From the NCBI RefSeq assembly GCF_002234615.1, contig NZ_NMQW01000012.1, positions 62,001 to 126,000 of the forward strand: a DNA stretch of 64,000 nucleotides, given 5' to 3'. Shown here piece by piece: positions 54,421-64,000 of the stretch. A program made the position numbers and the translations under genes. Each line of letters begins with the position of its first letter. The first letter of the stretch is position 1. The notes beneath the pieces are model-generated. The model made no database searches. It was given only the letters and a program-made list of their open reading frames with translations, and was not told the origin of the DNA. Source of the DNA: Paenibacillus rigui (GTDB lineage Bacteria > Bacillota > Bacilli > Paenibacillales > NBRC-103111).

Positions 54421-54523
54421 CAAAAAACATATACATATGAACTTGTTTCTCCGCTCGACCTTTCTGGCCCATAGGTAATACGCTCACCCGATGAAAAAGT
54501 TTCAATTCCTCAGCCACTTTTTT

Positions 54524-55594
54524 TCAAGTCGTTCTGCGGTGAATATAGTACATAGACACATGCTGAAGAATCACCTTCATCACTGCGAAAAAAGGAACAG
54601 CCAGAATGAGGCCGACTACGCCTGCCAGCTCTCCGCCTACCAGTAAAGCAAAAATAATGAGGAGCGGATGCATTTTCAATGAGCGTCCGACGACTTGAGG
54701 AGAAATCACATTTCCCTCCAAAACCTGACAAATCGTGTTGACGATTACAACCAGCAGCACCATTTTGAAGGAGACGGTGGAAGCCATAATAATAGCCGGA
54801 GCGGCACCAAAGAAAGGGCCCAGGTACGGGATAATGTTAAAGATCGCAACCAGGCTCGCAAGCAGCAGCGCATATGGCATACCAATCATCCAATAGCCTA
54901 TGTAAGCAAGCAATCCAATCAGTACACAAACGATAAACTGACCGCGGATGTAGTGTCCCAAAGCTGTATCGATATCCACGAGCAGTGTCACGATTTGCTT
55001 TCGTTTCGTTTTCGGAACAATGGCTAATGCGGTTTTCTCGATCAATTGAAAGTCTTTTAATATATAAAAGGCAAGAAACGGCACGATAAAAGCGACAAAC
55101 AGCATATTGATCGTGTTCCCGATCCCGTTGATATAATCCGAAATCGCTGTAGAAATCCCGTTCTCGAGCCGGGCCAGCGACTTATTTATGCCAATGCGTA
55201 TGCTGTCAGGTATCGATTTTTCCTGGTTTACACCGTCGACGATGCTCTGCGCCTTCATAGCCAGCTGAGGAATATGCTCATTCAGCTCAGTGAGCTGTCC
55301 CATAAACATCGGAATGATGTTCATTAGCACGACCGTCGTCGATACAATAAACATGGTATAAATCAAGAGCACCGCTACGGTACGGGGCATTTTGCGTGCG
55401 TTAAGCAGCGAGACGATTGGATTCAGCACATACGAAATAATCATCGCAATGATGAACGGTGCAAATATTTCCTTTAGAAAATGATACACTGCCAGCAGCA
55501 TCGGCTTGATCTGAAGCAGCATAAACAAAGCAAACAAGCATAATATGGTATAGATAAGAACGATAAACAGCCGGCTTTTATAAAATCGATCCAT
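54524..55594 (-). CDS. AI-2E family transporter, YrrI-like
   Basis: The 356-residue protein has about seven or eight membrane helices and a family pattern (FAPFIIAMIISYVLNPIVSLLNARKMPRTVAVLLIY, PYALLLASLVAIFNIIPYLGPFFGAAPAII, VGRSLKMHPLLIIFALLVGGELAGVVGLILAVP in blocks). Despite the name, the family covers ion and small-molecule carriers such as Na+(Li+)/H+ antiporters. It starts at ATG 55594. In B. subtilis yrrI also lies close to alaS. Confidence 0.93.
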   Translation of the reverse strand: MDRFYKSRLFIVLIYTILCLFALFMLLQIKPMLLAVYHFLKEIFAPFIIAMIISYVLNPIVSLLNARKMPRTVAVLLIYTMFIVSTTVVLMNIIPMFMGQLTELNEHIPQLAMKAQSIVDGVNQEKSIPDSIRIGINKSLARLENGISTAISDYINGIGNTINMLFVAFIVPFLAFYILKDFQLIEKTALAIVPKTKRKQIVTLLVDIDTALGHYIRGQFIVCVLIGLLAYIGYWMIGMPYALLLASLVAIFNIIPYLGPFFGAAPAIIMASTVSFKMVLLVVIVNTICQVLEGNVISPQVVGRSLKMHPLLIIFALLVGGELAGVVGLILAVPFFAVMKVILQHVSMYYIHRRTT

Positions 55595-55751
55595 TTGAAT
55601 TCACCTGCCTTAAGAGTCCGTACCTTCTCCCATACAGTATATGTATTAGATGGACATCCTAACCCTGCAGGTCCTTATGCATAAACAACGGACATCAATA
55701 CAGATTAACAGCTTCGTTCGACTTTCTAGACGGCATGTGTGTTTGTTAAGA

Positions 55752-55804
55752 TAAAAAAAATCGCACCTGCCCTTCCGCTCCCGTGCGGTTAGTGGCGATG
55801 CGAT
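55752..55804 (-). terminator. Terminator of the small zinc-ribbon gene
   Basis: ATCGCA...TGCGAT encloses a second stem CCGCACGGGAGCGG on the minus strand, followed by eight T. It lies about 30 bp after the stop codon at 55835. The remaining gap to 55595 shows nothing. Confidence 0.8.
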
Positions 55805-55834
55805 ATAGATTGTATCTATGTGAAATAGGATGCA

Positions 55835-56032
55835 TTAATTGGCATGGACTTGAGGAACTTCCTCTTCAAAAAACAAATCATCCAGCGAACTAAGCGTACC
55901 GTCTTCTTCTACTTGATAAACGGACATTTTTTCCCCGTTCACGGTCAATTCGATAAAGCAGCCCCAGCAATAAAATTGATGGGAGCCTATTTTCCCAATG
56001 TCTTTGGAGTTGCAGTTTGGACAACGTAACAT
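55835..56032 (-). CDS. Small zinc-ribbon-type protein, 65 residues
   Basis: The protein has CPNC near residue 4 and CWGC near residue 22, a four-cysteine zinc-ribbon or rubredoxin-like knuckle spaced 14 residues apart, followed by a beta strand and an acidic tail (DDLFFEEEVP). ATG 56032 lies behind AGGGTGA. It is 11 bp after the PRC-barrel gene and cotranscribed. It is not one of the named B. subtilis genes I recall. A nucleic-acid or metal-binding accessory is possible. Confidence 0.8.
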   Translation of the reverse strand: MLRCPNCNSKDIGKIGSHQFYCWGCFIELTVNGEKMSVYQVEEDGTLSSLDDLFFEEEVPQVHAN

Positions 56033-56043
56033 AATTGATCACC

Positions 56044-56565
56044 CTATTCTTCTTTTGGTATGAAGCTATCCTCCAATGCATCCTGACAATGCATAGGTAC
56101 AATGATCGCATCTTCACCCACTGTCACCGATTCTGGCAAGGGCAGCCATTTGCGCCCTTCTCTTAAATCCGAAATAAACCCTTCGGTTAATTCATATCCT
56201 ATTACCTTTTTACCCAAATTTGGATCCAAATAAACGTCATCTACTATGCCCAATTGTTGACCGTTTGCTGTCACCACAGGCAGCCCTTTGAGCTTCCGAT
56301 CCCCATTGATCAACGAAGTATGGCCTGCTCCCTCTTCCCTTTGGGTCACAGCGTCTTCATCATGGACCGTAATAGCATCCTCGCCAAGAGCAATGATGTC
56401 CTTCCACAATATACACCCGGGTGTAGAGAACCAATGCTTCGTCTCAAGCAGCACCGCTTCAATGCTCCAATCTTCACCGAGTTCCATATCTTTGGCCGTG
56501 CCTATCTGTTTGCCGGTCTTCACGCTTATAATCGGCAAACCAATGACATCCCTTGCTCTCTTCAA
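56044..56565 (-). CDS. PRC-barrel protein, YrrD-like
   Basis: The 173-residue protein contains two PRC-barrel units: residues about 1-75 (VIGLPIISVKTGKQIGTAKDM, then the ILWKDIIALGEDAITV end) and 90-165 (KGLPVVTANGQQLGIVDDVYLDPN, GRKWLPLPESVTVGEDAIIV). PRC barrels bind RNA or protein partners, as in RimM and photosynthetic reaction centre H. It starts at TTG 56565 behind GGAGG. B. subtilis yrrD has the same neighbourhood. Function is unknown. Confidence 0.9.
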   Translation of the reverse strand: MKRARDVIGLPIISVKTGKQIGTAKDMELGEDWSIEAVLLETKHWFSTPGCILWKDIIALGEDAITVHDEDAVTQREEGAGHTSLINGDRKLKGLPVVTANGQQLGIVDDVYLDPNLGKKVIGYELTEGFISDLREGRKWLPLPESVTVGEDAIIVPMHCQDALEDSFIPKEE

Positions 56566-56608
56566 TCGTGGTGCCTCCCAAAGCAGCTAACAAAGGATAA
56601 GCCGCTTC

Positions 56609-57757
56609 TTATTTATTACGAATACGTTGAACAATGGTTGCAATTTTGTGGGCAGCGATTTCGATTTGCTCCGGCGTATTGTCAGAACCGAAGCTGAAGC
56701 GTACGGCAGAGGTTAAAACCTCTTCCGGAAGATTCATTGCCTTCAATACATGCGACACTTCCAAAGAGCCGGACGTACATGCTGAGCCGCTTGCTGCAGC
56801 AATCCCTTCAAGGTCCAGGTTCATCAGCATTGTCTCGGTGGCAACCCCCGGAAAGCTCACATTCAAAATATGAGGAAGCCGTTCAGTAGGGTGGCCGTTG
56901 ATGACAACTTGATCCGTTCCCAATAGCTCCGTGAGCTTTGTTACCATATCTAGACGTAGTTTTTCCAACTTTTGTTGCGTTTCATACATATCGCCTGCCA
57001 ATAATTGAAGAGCTTTGCCAAAACCGACGATAGCGGCATTATTCTCGGTACCTGCCCGACGTTTACGTTCTTGATTGCCTCCGAACAGCATGGGCGGAAT
57101 CTGTGTTTGTTTGGCGATATAAAGTGCGCCAATCCCTTTGGGGCCTTGAACCTTATGGGCGGAAAAGCTCATCATATCTACCGGCAGCAGGTTCAAATCA
57201 ATCGGTATATGTCCAAGCGCCTGTACAGCATCCACATGAAACGGAATGCCCTTCGCACGCGCGATCGTTCCAATTTGTTGAATGGGTTGAATCGTCCCTA
57301 CTTCATTGTTGGCGTACATGATACTGATACATATCGTGTCGGGACGTACGGATTGCTCCAATTGCTCGATGCTGATGGTTCCGGTATGATCCACCGGCAA
57401 ATACGTTACTTCATAGCCTTGCTTCTCCAAATGCTCGCAAGCATGCAGTACTGCATGATGCTCAATTTGGGAGGTAATGATATGACGGCCTACGGACTTG
57501 CCCGCTTGAGCAGCACCGAAGATGGCCATATTGTCGCTCTCCGTTCCGCCGCTTGTGAACAGCAGCTGGGAAGGCGCGCAGCTGATAAAGGAAGCTATGC
57601 TCTCTCTTGCTTGATGGATGGCGGCACGTGCTTCTCTTCCTGCGCTATGAGTACTGGAGGCGTTCCCGAATACTTGAGTGAAATAAGGAAGCATGGCTTG
57701 GACAACCTCCGGGTGAACCGGAGTTGTCGCGGCGTGATCAAAATAAATGTGTGTCAT
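56609..57757 (-). CDS. Cysteine desulfurase, IscS/NifS family (YrvO)
   Basis: The 382-residue PLP enzyme takes sulfur from cysteine. It has HAATTPVHPEV, the TSGGTESDN block, the cofactor lysine in SAHKVQGPKGIGALY and the catalytic cysteine in GSACTSGSLE. B. subtilis YrvO gives its sulfur to MnmA for tRNA 2-thiouridine; here the mnmA gene is the divergent neighbour but one, which agrees. It follows cymR by 17 bp on the same strand. ATG 57757 lies behind TGGAG. Confidence 0.95.
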   Translation of the reverse strand: MTHIYFDHAATTPVHPEVVQAMLPYFTQVFGNASSTHSAGREARAAIHQARESIASFISCAPSQLLFTSGGTESDNMAIFGAAQAGKSVGRHIITSQIEHHAVLHACEHLEKQGYEVTYLPVDHTGTISIEQLEQSVRPDTICISIMYANNEVGTIQPIQQIGTIARAKGIPFHVDAVQALGHIPIDLNLLPVDMMSFSAHKVQGPKGIGALYIAKQTQIPPMLFGGNQERKRRAGTENNAAIVGFGKALQLLAGDMYETQQKLEKLRLDMVTKLTELLGTDQVVINGHPTERLPHILNVSFPGVATETMLMNLDLEGIAAASGSACTSGSLEVSHVLKAMNLPEEVLTSAVRFSFGSDNTPEQIEIAAHKIATIVQRIRNK

Positions 57758-57774
57758 ATCAAAACTCCAGTGAA

Positions 57775-58194
57775 CTAAATATAAAACATGTAATTGTCTG
57801 TCAGCCCTTCACCCTTGAAGGTAATCAAATCGTGCAAAGTCGTCGAATCCAATACGTCGGCAATGCTATCGCGGATTCGCACCCACAAGTCTCGTTTGGC
57901 CGGGTCATCTTCTTCCGTAAAATCAACCGGGGAAATCGGGCCTTCCAATACGCGGATGACATCTCCTGCGGAAATATCCTCTGGATTTTTGGATAAAATA
58001 TATCCTCCATAAGCGCCCCGTATACTTTTCACCATACCGGCATTCCGTAAAGGAGCAACCAACTGCTCCAAGTAATGCTCGGAAAGCTGATGCTTTTCCG
58101 CGATACTTTTCAAAGAGGTGGGGCCTTCTCCGTATCTAGTTGCCAGTTCCATCATGATGGTTAAACCGTATCGGCCTTTAGTAGATATCTTCAA
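57775..58194 (-). CDS. cymR: Rrf2-family cysteine-metabolism repressor
   Basis: The 139-residue protein closely matches CymR: KISTKGRYGLTIMMELA, LSEHYLEQLVAPLRNAGMVKSIRGAYGGYIL, VIRVLEGPISPVDF and the ending DNYMFYI. It has no Fe-S cysteine triad, as expected for CymR, which binds CysK instead. I chose TTG 58194, with GAGGTG 6 bases upstream. The repressor controls sulfur and cysteine uptake genes. It is the first gene of the cymR-yrvO unit. Confidence 0.95.
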   Translation of the reverse strand: MKISTKGRYGLTIMMELATRYGEGPTSLKSIAEKHQLSEHYLEQLVAPLRNAGMVKSIRGAYGGYILSKNPEDISAGDVIRVLEGPISPVDFTEEDDPAKRDLWVRIRDSIADVLDSTTLHDLITFKGEGLTDNYMFYI

Positions 58195-58243
58195 ATAGAG
58201 CACCTCGTTCACATTTCATACATTTTTGTATCATTTATATCCT

Positions 58244-58272
58244 ATCATAAAACCCTGTATTATGGGAGTAAA
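58244..58272 (-). promoter_or_regulatory. Putative sigma-A promoter of cymR
   Basis: TTTACT, a 17-base spacer and TATGAT on the minus strand, about 50 bp before cymR. A plus-strand TATAAT at 58319-58324 may serve mnmA, so the divergent promoters are close together. Confidence 0.45.
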
Positions 58273-58405
58273 ACCGTGACATATTGATGAAATATTTTAT
58301 TATTAAGCTAAAGCGATGTATAATACAAGCTATGAGCTTGTCCAGCATGCTGCTTCAACGTCCATCAATGCTGAACACCCGCATGAGATTATGCAGTAAA
58401 AGTGA

Positions 58406-59509
<1,104 letters not shown>

Positions 59510-59522
59510 TACGGGAAGTAAA

Positions 59523-59580
59523 AAGCGGGTTTCTCCGATGCGATTAATTAGCGCACCGGGAGAAACCCGCTTCTTTTTTA
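59523..59580 (+). terminator. Terminator of mnmA
   Basis: AAGCGGGTTTCTCC and GGAGAAACCCGCTT pair perfectly around a loop of about 21 bases, followed by CTTTTTT on the plus strand. Confidence 0.92.
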
Positions 59581-59600
59581 TACACAATGATGTACTCATA

Positions 59601-60941
59601 CTACAGACTGACGCTTGCAGAAGCCGGAGGCTGCTGCTCTTCTGAACGCTTGCGCACCAGAATACGCGAGATCCGCAAGTGCTCCGTCTCATCAATAATA
59701 AATTCGTAGGTCTCATCATAATGAATACGCTGGTGCCGCTTCGGCGGCATTTCGACCTGGGAATAGATCCATCCGCCGATCGTATCGTAATCATCCGACT
59801 CGATCTCCAGACCGAAGTAGCTGTTTACTTCTTCAATCAGCATCCTGCCGTCGATGGAATGCGTCAATTCATCCTTCTTCTCGATCTGAGGGCGCTCTTC
59901 ATCGAACTCATCCTGCACTTCTCCGACGATCTCTTCAATAATATCCTCGAATGTTACCAGGCCGGAGGTCCCTCCGTATTCGTCGATCAGCAAAGCCATC
60001 TGCGTCTTTTTCTTCTGCATCAGCTTCAGCAGCGCACTGATCTGCATCGATTCCGGCACTTTGGTGATAGGTCTCATGATGCTCTTGATCGTTTCAAGCC
60101 CACGATCGGATTTAAGCAAATCCTTGATGTGAACAAAGCCGATAATGTTATCTTTATCCGGATCGCACACAGGATAGCGCGTATGCATTTGGGTAACGGC
60201 GATTTGCCGGTTCTCTTCATAAGTTAAATTAGCATAAAGACATTCCATTTCGGTTCTTGGAATCATAATTTCTCTTGCATTCGTTTCGGTAAATTCAAAA
60301 ATGTTATCAACCAATGCCATCTCGGTATTATCGATCAGTCCGCTTTTGTTGCTTTCCTTCATAAATACACGAATTTCTTCCTCGGTATGAGCCGTATCAT
60401 GCTCGGCAGTTGGTTCAATACCGACTTTACGGAGCATCCAATTGGAGGTTCCGTTCAGAAACCAGATAAATGGATACATCATTTTGTAAAATAAAATCAT
60501 AGGACCGGCCGAAAGCATGGCCACTTGCTCAGACATCCGAATAGCGTACGTTTTGGGAAACTGCTCGCCGAGCGTGATGTGAAAAGACGTAATCAAGGTG
60601 AATGCGATAACGAATGAGATCGTATGTTCAACCGAATTAGGGATTTGTAGCGGCTCAAGCACCGGCTGAAGCAGCTTAGCAATTGCGGGTTCACCAATCC
60701 AGCCCAACGCTAGCGAAGCTAACGTAATGCCCAGCTGGCAGGCTGATAAGTAGCCGTTGAGGTTACCCATCATAATTTTGGCAAATTTGGCATTCCGGTT
60801 TCCTTCCTGCGCCAGCACCTCGATCCGGCTGTTGCGGACTTTGACCATGGCGAACTCGACCGCCACGAAGAAACCGTTTAAAAATACCAAGAGCAATACT
60901 AAACCAAGATTCAACAGCATCGGTAACGGGTCACTATCCAA
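59601..60941 (-). CDS. CNNM/CorC family (hemolysin-like) membrane protein with CBS pair
   Basis: The 446-residue protein has a DUF21/CNNM membrane domain with three or four helices (VLLLVFLNGFFVAVEFAMVKVRNSRIE), the cytoplasmic CBS pair (REIMIPRTEMECLYANLTYEENRQI, GFVHIKDLL) and a CorC_HlyC domain (IGGWIYSQVEM, YEFIIDETEHLRISRILVRK). The family exports Mg2+ or handles Co2+. It starts at TTG 60941 after GGGAATAGG. It stands between mnmA and rarA, where B. subtilis has no such gene as far as I recall. Confidence 0.93.
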   Translation of the reverse strand: MDSDPLPMLLNLGLVLLLVFLNGFFVAVEFAMVKVRNSRIEVLAQEGNRNAKFAKIMMGNLNGYLSACQLGITLASLALGWIGEPAIAKLLQPVLEPLQIPNSVEHTISFVIAFTLITSFHITLGEQFPKTYAIRMSEQVAMLSAGPMILFYKMMYPFIWFLNGTSNWMLRKVGIEPTAEHDTAHTEEEIRVFMKESNKSGLIDNTEMALVDNIFEFTETNAREIMIPRTEMECLYANLTYEENRQIAVTQMHTRYPVCDPDKDNIIGFVHIKDLLKSDRGLETIKSIMRPITKVPESMQISALLKLMQKKKTQMALLIDEYGGTSGLVTFEDIIEEIVGEVQDEFDEERPQIEKKDELTHSIDGRMLIEEVNSYFGLEIESDDYDTIGGWIYSQVEMPPKRHQRIHYDETYEFIIDETEHLRISRILVRKRSEEQQPPASASVSL

Positions 60942-61175
60942 TACATTTCCTATTCCCCTCGTTTGAGGTGAATAGGTACACCTCCCTTAGGTTTCGATTT
61001 GTGTACAATAAAATGCCAGTAACACTTCATTAAATAAATTATATATTAATAAGCTATACAGTCAAAGCTCGTGCTATGCTCAAAATTACGGAATATTCCC
61101 TCAAAAAGCTTGAACTATTTAACAAAACCATACGGAAACGCCCTTATCATGCCGATACTTGGTCCTAGCACGGTC

Positions 61176-62501
61176 TTACGGTTGTTTTGGGACTGTATTT
61201 TTCCTTCTTCTCTCTTGATTTTGTCGGATCTTGTCCTCCATCCCCTGTTCTGTCGCCACATAAAAATGGGTCCCTGACAGCTTCGACGGGAGATATTCCT
61301 GATCGACATAATGCCCCGGATAAAGATGCGGGTACTTGTAGCCTACATGACCGAGCTTCTCCGCCCCCTTGTAGTGGGCGTCTCGCAGATGATGCGGCAC
61401 CGAGGCTTCCCCTATGGCGTCAAACGCTCCCATCACCTGGGCAATTGCCGATGGAATGGCATTGGATTTGGGGCTCTCCGCCGCAAACAATATCGCCTGG
61501 GCGATCACATACTTGGACTCCGGCCAGCCGATCTTGTGATAGGCGTCCATTGCCGTCACGGCCTGTACCATCGCCTGCGGGTTGGCCAGGCCGATATCCT
61601 CGCTGCAGGCGACGATCAGCCGCCGCAGGAAGGTCATCGGGTCCATGCCGAGCCTCTCGACGGCATACAGGAACCAGAACAGCGCGGCGTCGCTCGAGCC
61701 GCGGATGCTTTTGTGGAAGGCCGACAAGACGTCGTACTGCGTCGACTCGTCGGCCTTCACGGTCGGTCGCCGAATCGATTCTTCGGCGACCTCGAGCGTT
61801 ACGCGCACCACCCCGTCCACATCCGGCGGGGTGGTTAGCGCGGCCAGCTCGAGCGCATTGAGCGCGCGGCGGATGTCTCCGCCGGCCATGCGCGCAATGT
61901 GCTCAAGCGCTTCGTCCGCGGCCTCGAGCGGCATGAAGCCGAGGCCGCGGTCGCGGTCGGTGAGCGCGCGGCGCAGCGCCGCAAGCGAATGCTCGTGCGT
62001 CAGCGCGTGCAGCTCGAAGAGCGTTGAGCGCGACAGCAGGGCCCCGTTCACATGGTGGAACGGGTTCTCCGTCGTCGCGCCGATGAAGACGATAATACCC
62101 TGCTCGACTGCAGGCAGCAGCGCATCCTGGCGCGATGTATTGAAGCGGTGCACTTCATCGAGAAACAGTATGGTCTTGCGTCCATACAGCTCTTTATTGT
62201 TCTTGGCCTGTTCGATAACGTCACGAACGTCCTTGACCGTAGCGTCTACGGCGTTCAGCTTGACGAATTCCCCCTGCGTCGCGCGGGAAATAATGTGCGC
62301 CAGCGTCGTTTTGCCTGTTCCCGGCGGGCCGTACAATAGAATCGAGGATACCTGATCCGCTTCAATCGCACGCCGGAGCAGCTTACCGGGTCCTACAATA
62401 TGTTCTTGTCCGATATATTCTTGAAGTGTCACCGGTCGCATCCGGTCCGCCAGCAGCTTTCCTTGTGAATGCTCTTCCGCTGCCAATGAAAATAAATCCA
62501 A
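61176..62501 (-). CDS. rarA: Replication-associated recombination AAA+ ATPase (MgsA/RarA)
   Basis: The 441-residue protein has Walker A GPPGTGKTT, Walker B LFLDEVHRF, sensor GATTENPFHHVN and the family C-terminal MgsA_C domain (VGYKYPHLYPGHYVDQEYLP). Its start (LFSLAAEEHSQGKLLADRMRP) is typical. RarA works at stalled replication forks. TTG 62501 follows AAAGG. The middle third (about 61700-62050) is much richer in G and C than the surroundings, with strings of GCG and CGC codons, which stands out though the protein itself looks normal. Confidence 0.95.
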   Translation of the reverse strand: MDLFSLAAEEHSQGKLLADRMRPVTLQEYIGQEHIVGPGKLLRRAIEADQVSSILLYGPPGTGKTTLAHIISRATQGEFVKLNAVDATVKDVRDVIEQAKNNKELYGRKTILFLDEVHRFNTSRQDALLPAVEQGIIVFIGATTENPFHHVNGALLSRSTLFELHALTHEHSLAALRRALTDRDRGLGFMPLEAADEALEHIARMAGGDIRRALNALELAALTTPPDVDGVVRVTLEVAEESIRRPTVKADESTQYDVLSAFHKSIRGSSDAALFWFLYAVERLGMDPMTFLRRLIVACSEDIGLANPQAMVQAVTAMDAYHKIGWPESKYVIAQAILFAAESPKSNAIPSAIAQVMGAFDAIGEASVPHHLRDAHYKGAEKLGHVGYKYPHLYPGHYVDQEYLPSKLSGTHFYVATEQGMEDKIRQNQERRRKNTVPKQP

Positions 62502-62648
62502 CGTGATCCCAACCTTTACCCAGCTAATGGTTCATACATATGAGAAAACCTCTATTCCATCTTCCATTCATTATAAAGCCAGCCTGCCAGAAACACCAAT
62601 CACCAAGGGTAAACGTATCGCATTTTCTTCTTCCGTACGCATCATACA

Positions 62649-62738
62649 GGCAAGAATTATCCGCTTCATCGTCCTTCCAGAAGGCATGCGCTTGTCAAGG
62701 CAGAAGAGGTATGAGAAGCTTCTACGCTTATCTGCCAA
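62649..62738. repeat. Two-copy intergenic element, copy 2
   Basis: This is the partner of 27665-27754. It contains GGCATGCGCTTGTCAAGG, GAGGTATGAGA and CGCTTATC in the same order, with a 9-base insertion (AGCTTCT region) relative to copy 1. It abuts the terminator at 62739-62783. The rest of the 62502-62827 gap shows no gene. Confidence 0.7.
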
Positions 62739-62783
62739 AAAAAGCACCGCCCTCCGCGCAATGTGCAGCTTCGGGCCATGCTT
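62739..62783 (-). terminator. Terminator of tcdA
   Basis: AAAGCATGGCCCG and the complementary CGGTGCTTT region pair on the minus strand around a GC-rich loop (the inner GCGC segment may also pair), followed by TTTTTTT. It lies about 45 bp after the tcdA stop codon. Confidence 0.7.
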
Positions 62784-62827
62784 TCTTTTCTTGGGTCTAT
62801 TAAACTGACAGCATAACATCATTTGTC

Positions 62828-63604
62828 TCAGGATTGCTGCGTATTTGCCTTCTCGGCTTTCGCTGCCTTGTCCAGCAGGTCTTTAACCACTACACTCACG
62901 GCGATCAATCCAGCCACCGGCGGAACAAAAGCATTACTCGCAGGCGGCTGCTGCGCTTTGCGAATATCCGGCGCATTCTCCGGTACAATCTTCTGCGTTA
63001 CGTCTGCCCGCGGCTTTATCGGCTCCTCTGTGGAGAACACGACTTTGACACCTTTCTTGATGCCTTCCTTCCGCAGCTTATGCCGGATCACACGAGCCAG
63101 CGGATCCACGGTCGTCTTGGAAATGTCGCCTACCTGGAACTTGGAAGGATCCATTTTATTGGCCGCTCCCATACTGGAAATGATAGGGATTTTTCGCTGT
63201 AGGCACTGCTTAATTACATGAATCTTGTAGCTGACCGTATCCGACGCATCGATGACATAATCAAGCGGATATTCGAATAGCTTCTCGTACGTTTCTTCCG
63301 TGTAGAACATACGCAGCGAGACCGCATCACACTCGGGATTGATCTCTTTGATCCGATCCCGCATCAGGTCCGATTTCGGCTGACCCACGGTCGATAAAAG
63401 AGCATGGACCTGCCGGTTAATATTGGTGATGTCGACGACGTCTTTATCAATCAGGATGATTCTACCTACCCCTGTGCGAGCCAAGGCTTCTGCAGCAATG
63501 GAACCGACTCCCCCGACACCAAGTACGGCTACACAGCTGTTGCGCATTACGTTCAGACCTTCCGGCCCGATGGCAAGCTCCGTTCGTGAGAACTGATGCA
63601 GCAT
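62828..63604 (-). CDS. tcdA: tRNA threonylcarbamoyladenosine dehydratase, TcdA (YrvM)
   Basis: The 258-residue protein is an E1-like (ThiF/MoeB-type) ATPase. It has the nucleotide-binding GVGGVGSIAAEALARTGVG, the RNINRQVHA-like segment (NINRQVHALLSTVGQPKSDLM), DASDTVSYK and the C-terminal half of TcdA (FSTEEPIKPRADVT). It cyclises t6A37 to ct6A on ANN-reading tRNAs using a sulfur-cysteine partner. ATG 63604 follows AAGGAGG. The catalytic cysteine expected for TcdA is probably in the KQCLQRKIP segment. It is upstream of rarA, as in B. subtilis. Confidence 0.92.
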   Translation of the reverse strand: MLHQFSRTELAIGPEGLNVMRNSCVAVLGVGGVGSIAAEALARTGVGRIILIDKDVVDITNINRQVHALLSTVGQPKSDLMRDRIKEINPECDAVSLRMFYTEETYEKLFEYPLDYVIDASDTVSYKIHVIKQCLQRKIPIISSMGAANKMDPSKFQVGDISKTTVDPLARVIRHKLRKEGIKKGVKVVFSTEEPIKPRADVTQKIVPENAPDIRKAQQPPASNAFVPPVAGLIAVSVVVKDLLDKAAKAEKANTQQS

Positions 63605-63751
63605 TCCGCTGACCTCCTTATTATTTATTGTGATCGTTTATGTATTACAGTCAGGCATATAGGGGATGGGTGTTGGAAGAGCGGATCAAGCTGCCCCTAT
63701 TCCATCATAGTGACCGCTCAACCCGCTCCTCTGCTTACCCCAACCTCTGAC

Positions 63752-64000
63752 TTACTTCGAAGCCGGCTGCTTCAATGCCAAACGAATGGACAATTGGTCT
63801 AACTGCTTGTTGTCCACTTCACTCGGTGCATCCATCAGCAAGTCCGTAGCGCTCGCTGTTTTCGGGAATGCAATCGTTTCACGAAGGTTCGTACGTCCTG
63901 TGATCAGCATCACCAGACGGTCGAAGCCGAATGCAATACCGCCATGCGGAGGCGTACCGTACTCGAACGCTTCAAGCAGGAAGCCGAATTGCTCTTGTGC
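63752..64000 (-). CDS. aspS: Aspartyl-tRNA synthetase, C-terminal 82 residues, cut by window edge
   Basis: The fragment reads [20 protein letters not shown] then [21 protein letters not shown] and ends LALKQPASK before TAA. This is the class II motif 3 (GFDRL) and the end of AspRS. The gene continues beyond the right edge. It is 147 bp upstream of tcdA in the same direction, as in B. subtilis; the gap shows no clear 6S RNA-like structure or terminator. Confidence 0.95.
   Translation of the reverse strand, partial: AQEQFGFLLEAFEYGTPPHGGIAFGFDRLVMLITGRTNLRETIAFPKTASATDLLMDAPSEVDNKQLDQLSIRLALKQPASK

Noticed and set aside
63605-63751. Possible 6S RNA between tcdA and aspS, where B. subtilis has bsrA
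   Set aside because: The gap is only 147 bp, shorter than 6S RNA, and no long closing stem was seen.

Overview
The window is a low-to-middle-GC Firmicutes chromosome segment, most consistent with Paenibacillus or a close relative. The evidence is sigma-K with a cleavable pro-sequence, abundant TTG/GTG starts behind strong AGGAGG-type ribosome binding sites, an AlaRS T-box, a CymR/YrvO/MnmA block and a YesM/YesN-type two-component system beside a sugar ABC transporter. No rRNA, tRNA, prophage, transposase gene or CRISPR array was seen.

Layout. 1-7.2 kb: an operon on the minus strand with a sugar-binding lipoprotein, two permeases, a YesM-like kinase, a YesN-like AraC regulator and a truncated altronate/galactarate dehydratase; it reads as uronate or sugar-acid uptake and breakdown. 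7.6-8.3 kb: sigK. 8.5-13.8 kb: a five-gene operon (hydroxycarboxylate dehydrogenase, SsuA-, SsuC- and SsuB-like transporter, aminotransferase). 13.9-21.1 kb: an MFS exporter, a YpgQ-like HD hydrolase, an unrecognised protein with an internal duplication, a DUF2238 membrane protein, and a TetR-HlyD-ABC2 efflux operon with a perfect 18-bp palindromic operator. 21.3-26.7 kb: pdhABCD, interrupted between pdhB and pdhC by two MITE-like inverted repeats. 26.9-29.1 kb: an esterase, lipL (lipoylation, which serves PDH) and a MarR regulator. 29.2-35.1 kb: a plus-strand operon MarR, EmrA-like adaptor, EmrB-like MFS pump, a second lipidated adaptor and a large secreted repeat protein; this is the best candidate for an undescribed assembly. 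35.3-44.4 kb: DUF2157/GDYXXLXY pair, DoxX, Tat-exported phosphoesterase, KinB-like kinase, PbpI-like PBP and a chemoreceptor.

44.8-64 kb is a housekeeping block largely collinear, from memory, with the B. subtilis aspS-yrvM-rarA-cymR-yrvO-mnmA-yrrD-yrrI-alaS-yrzL-yrrK-yrzB-mltG-yrrN-yrrO region. It is rich in tRNA biology: AlaRS with T-box, AspRS (partial), MnmA with its cysteine desulfurase, TcdA and the two TrhP-type U32 proteins. Differences from B. subtilis include an inverted mnmA, an inserted CNNM/CorC gene, an inserted NhaD/ArsB antiporter, a second DUF1292 gene and the absence of trmR.

Other DNA of note: a roughly 90-bp intergenic element occurs twice (27.7 and 62.7 kb), each copy abutting a terminator hairpin. 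All gene calls rest on reading motifs, starts and context; no database search was possible.
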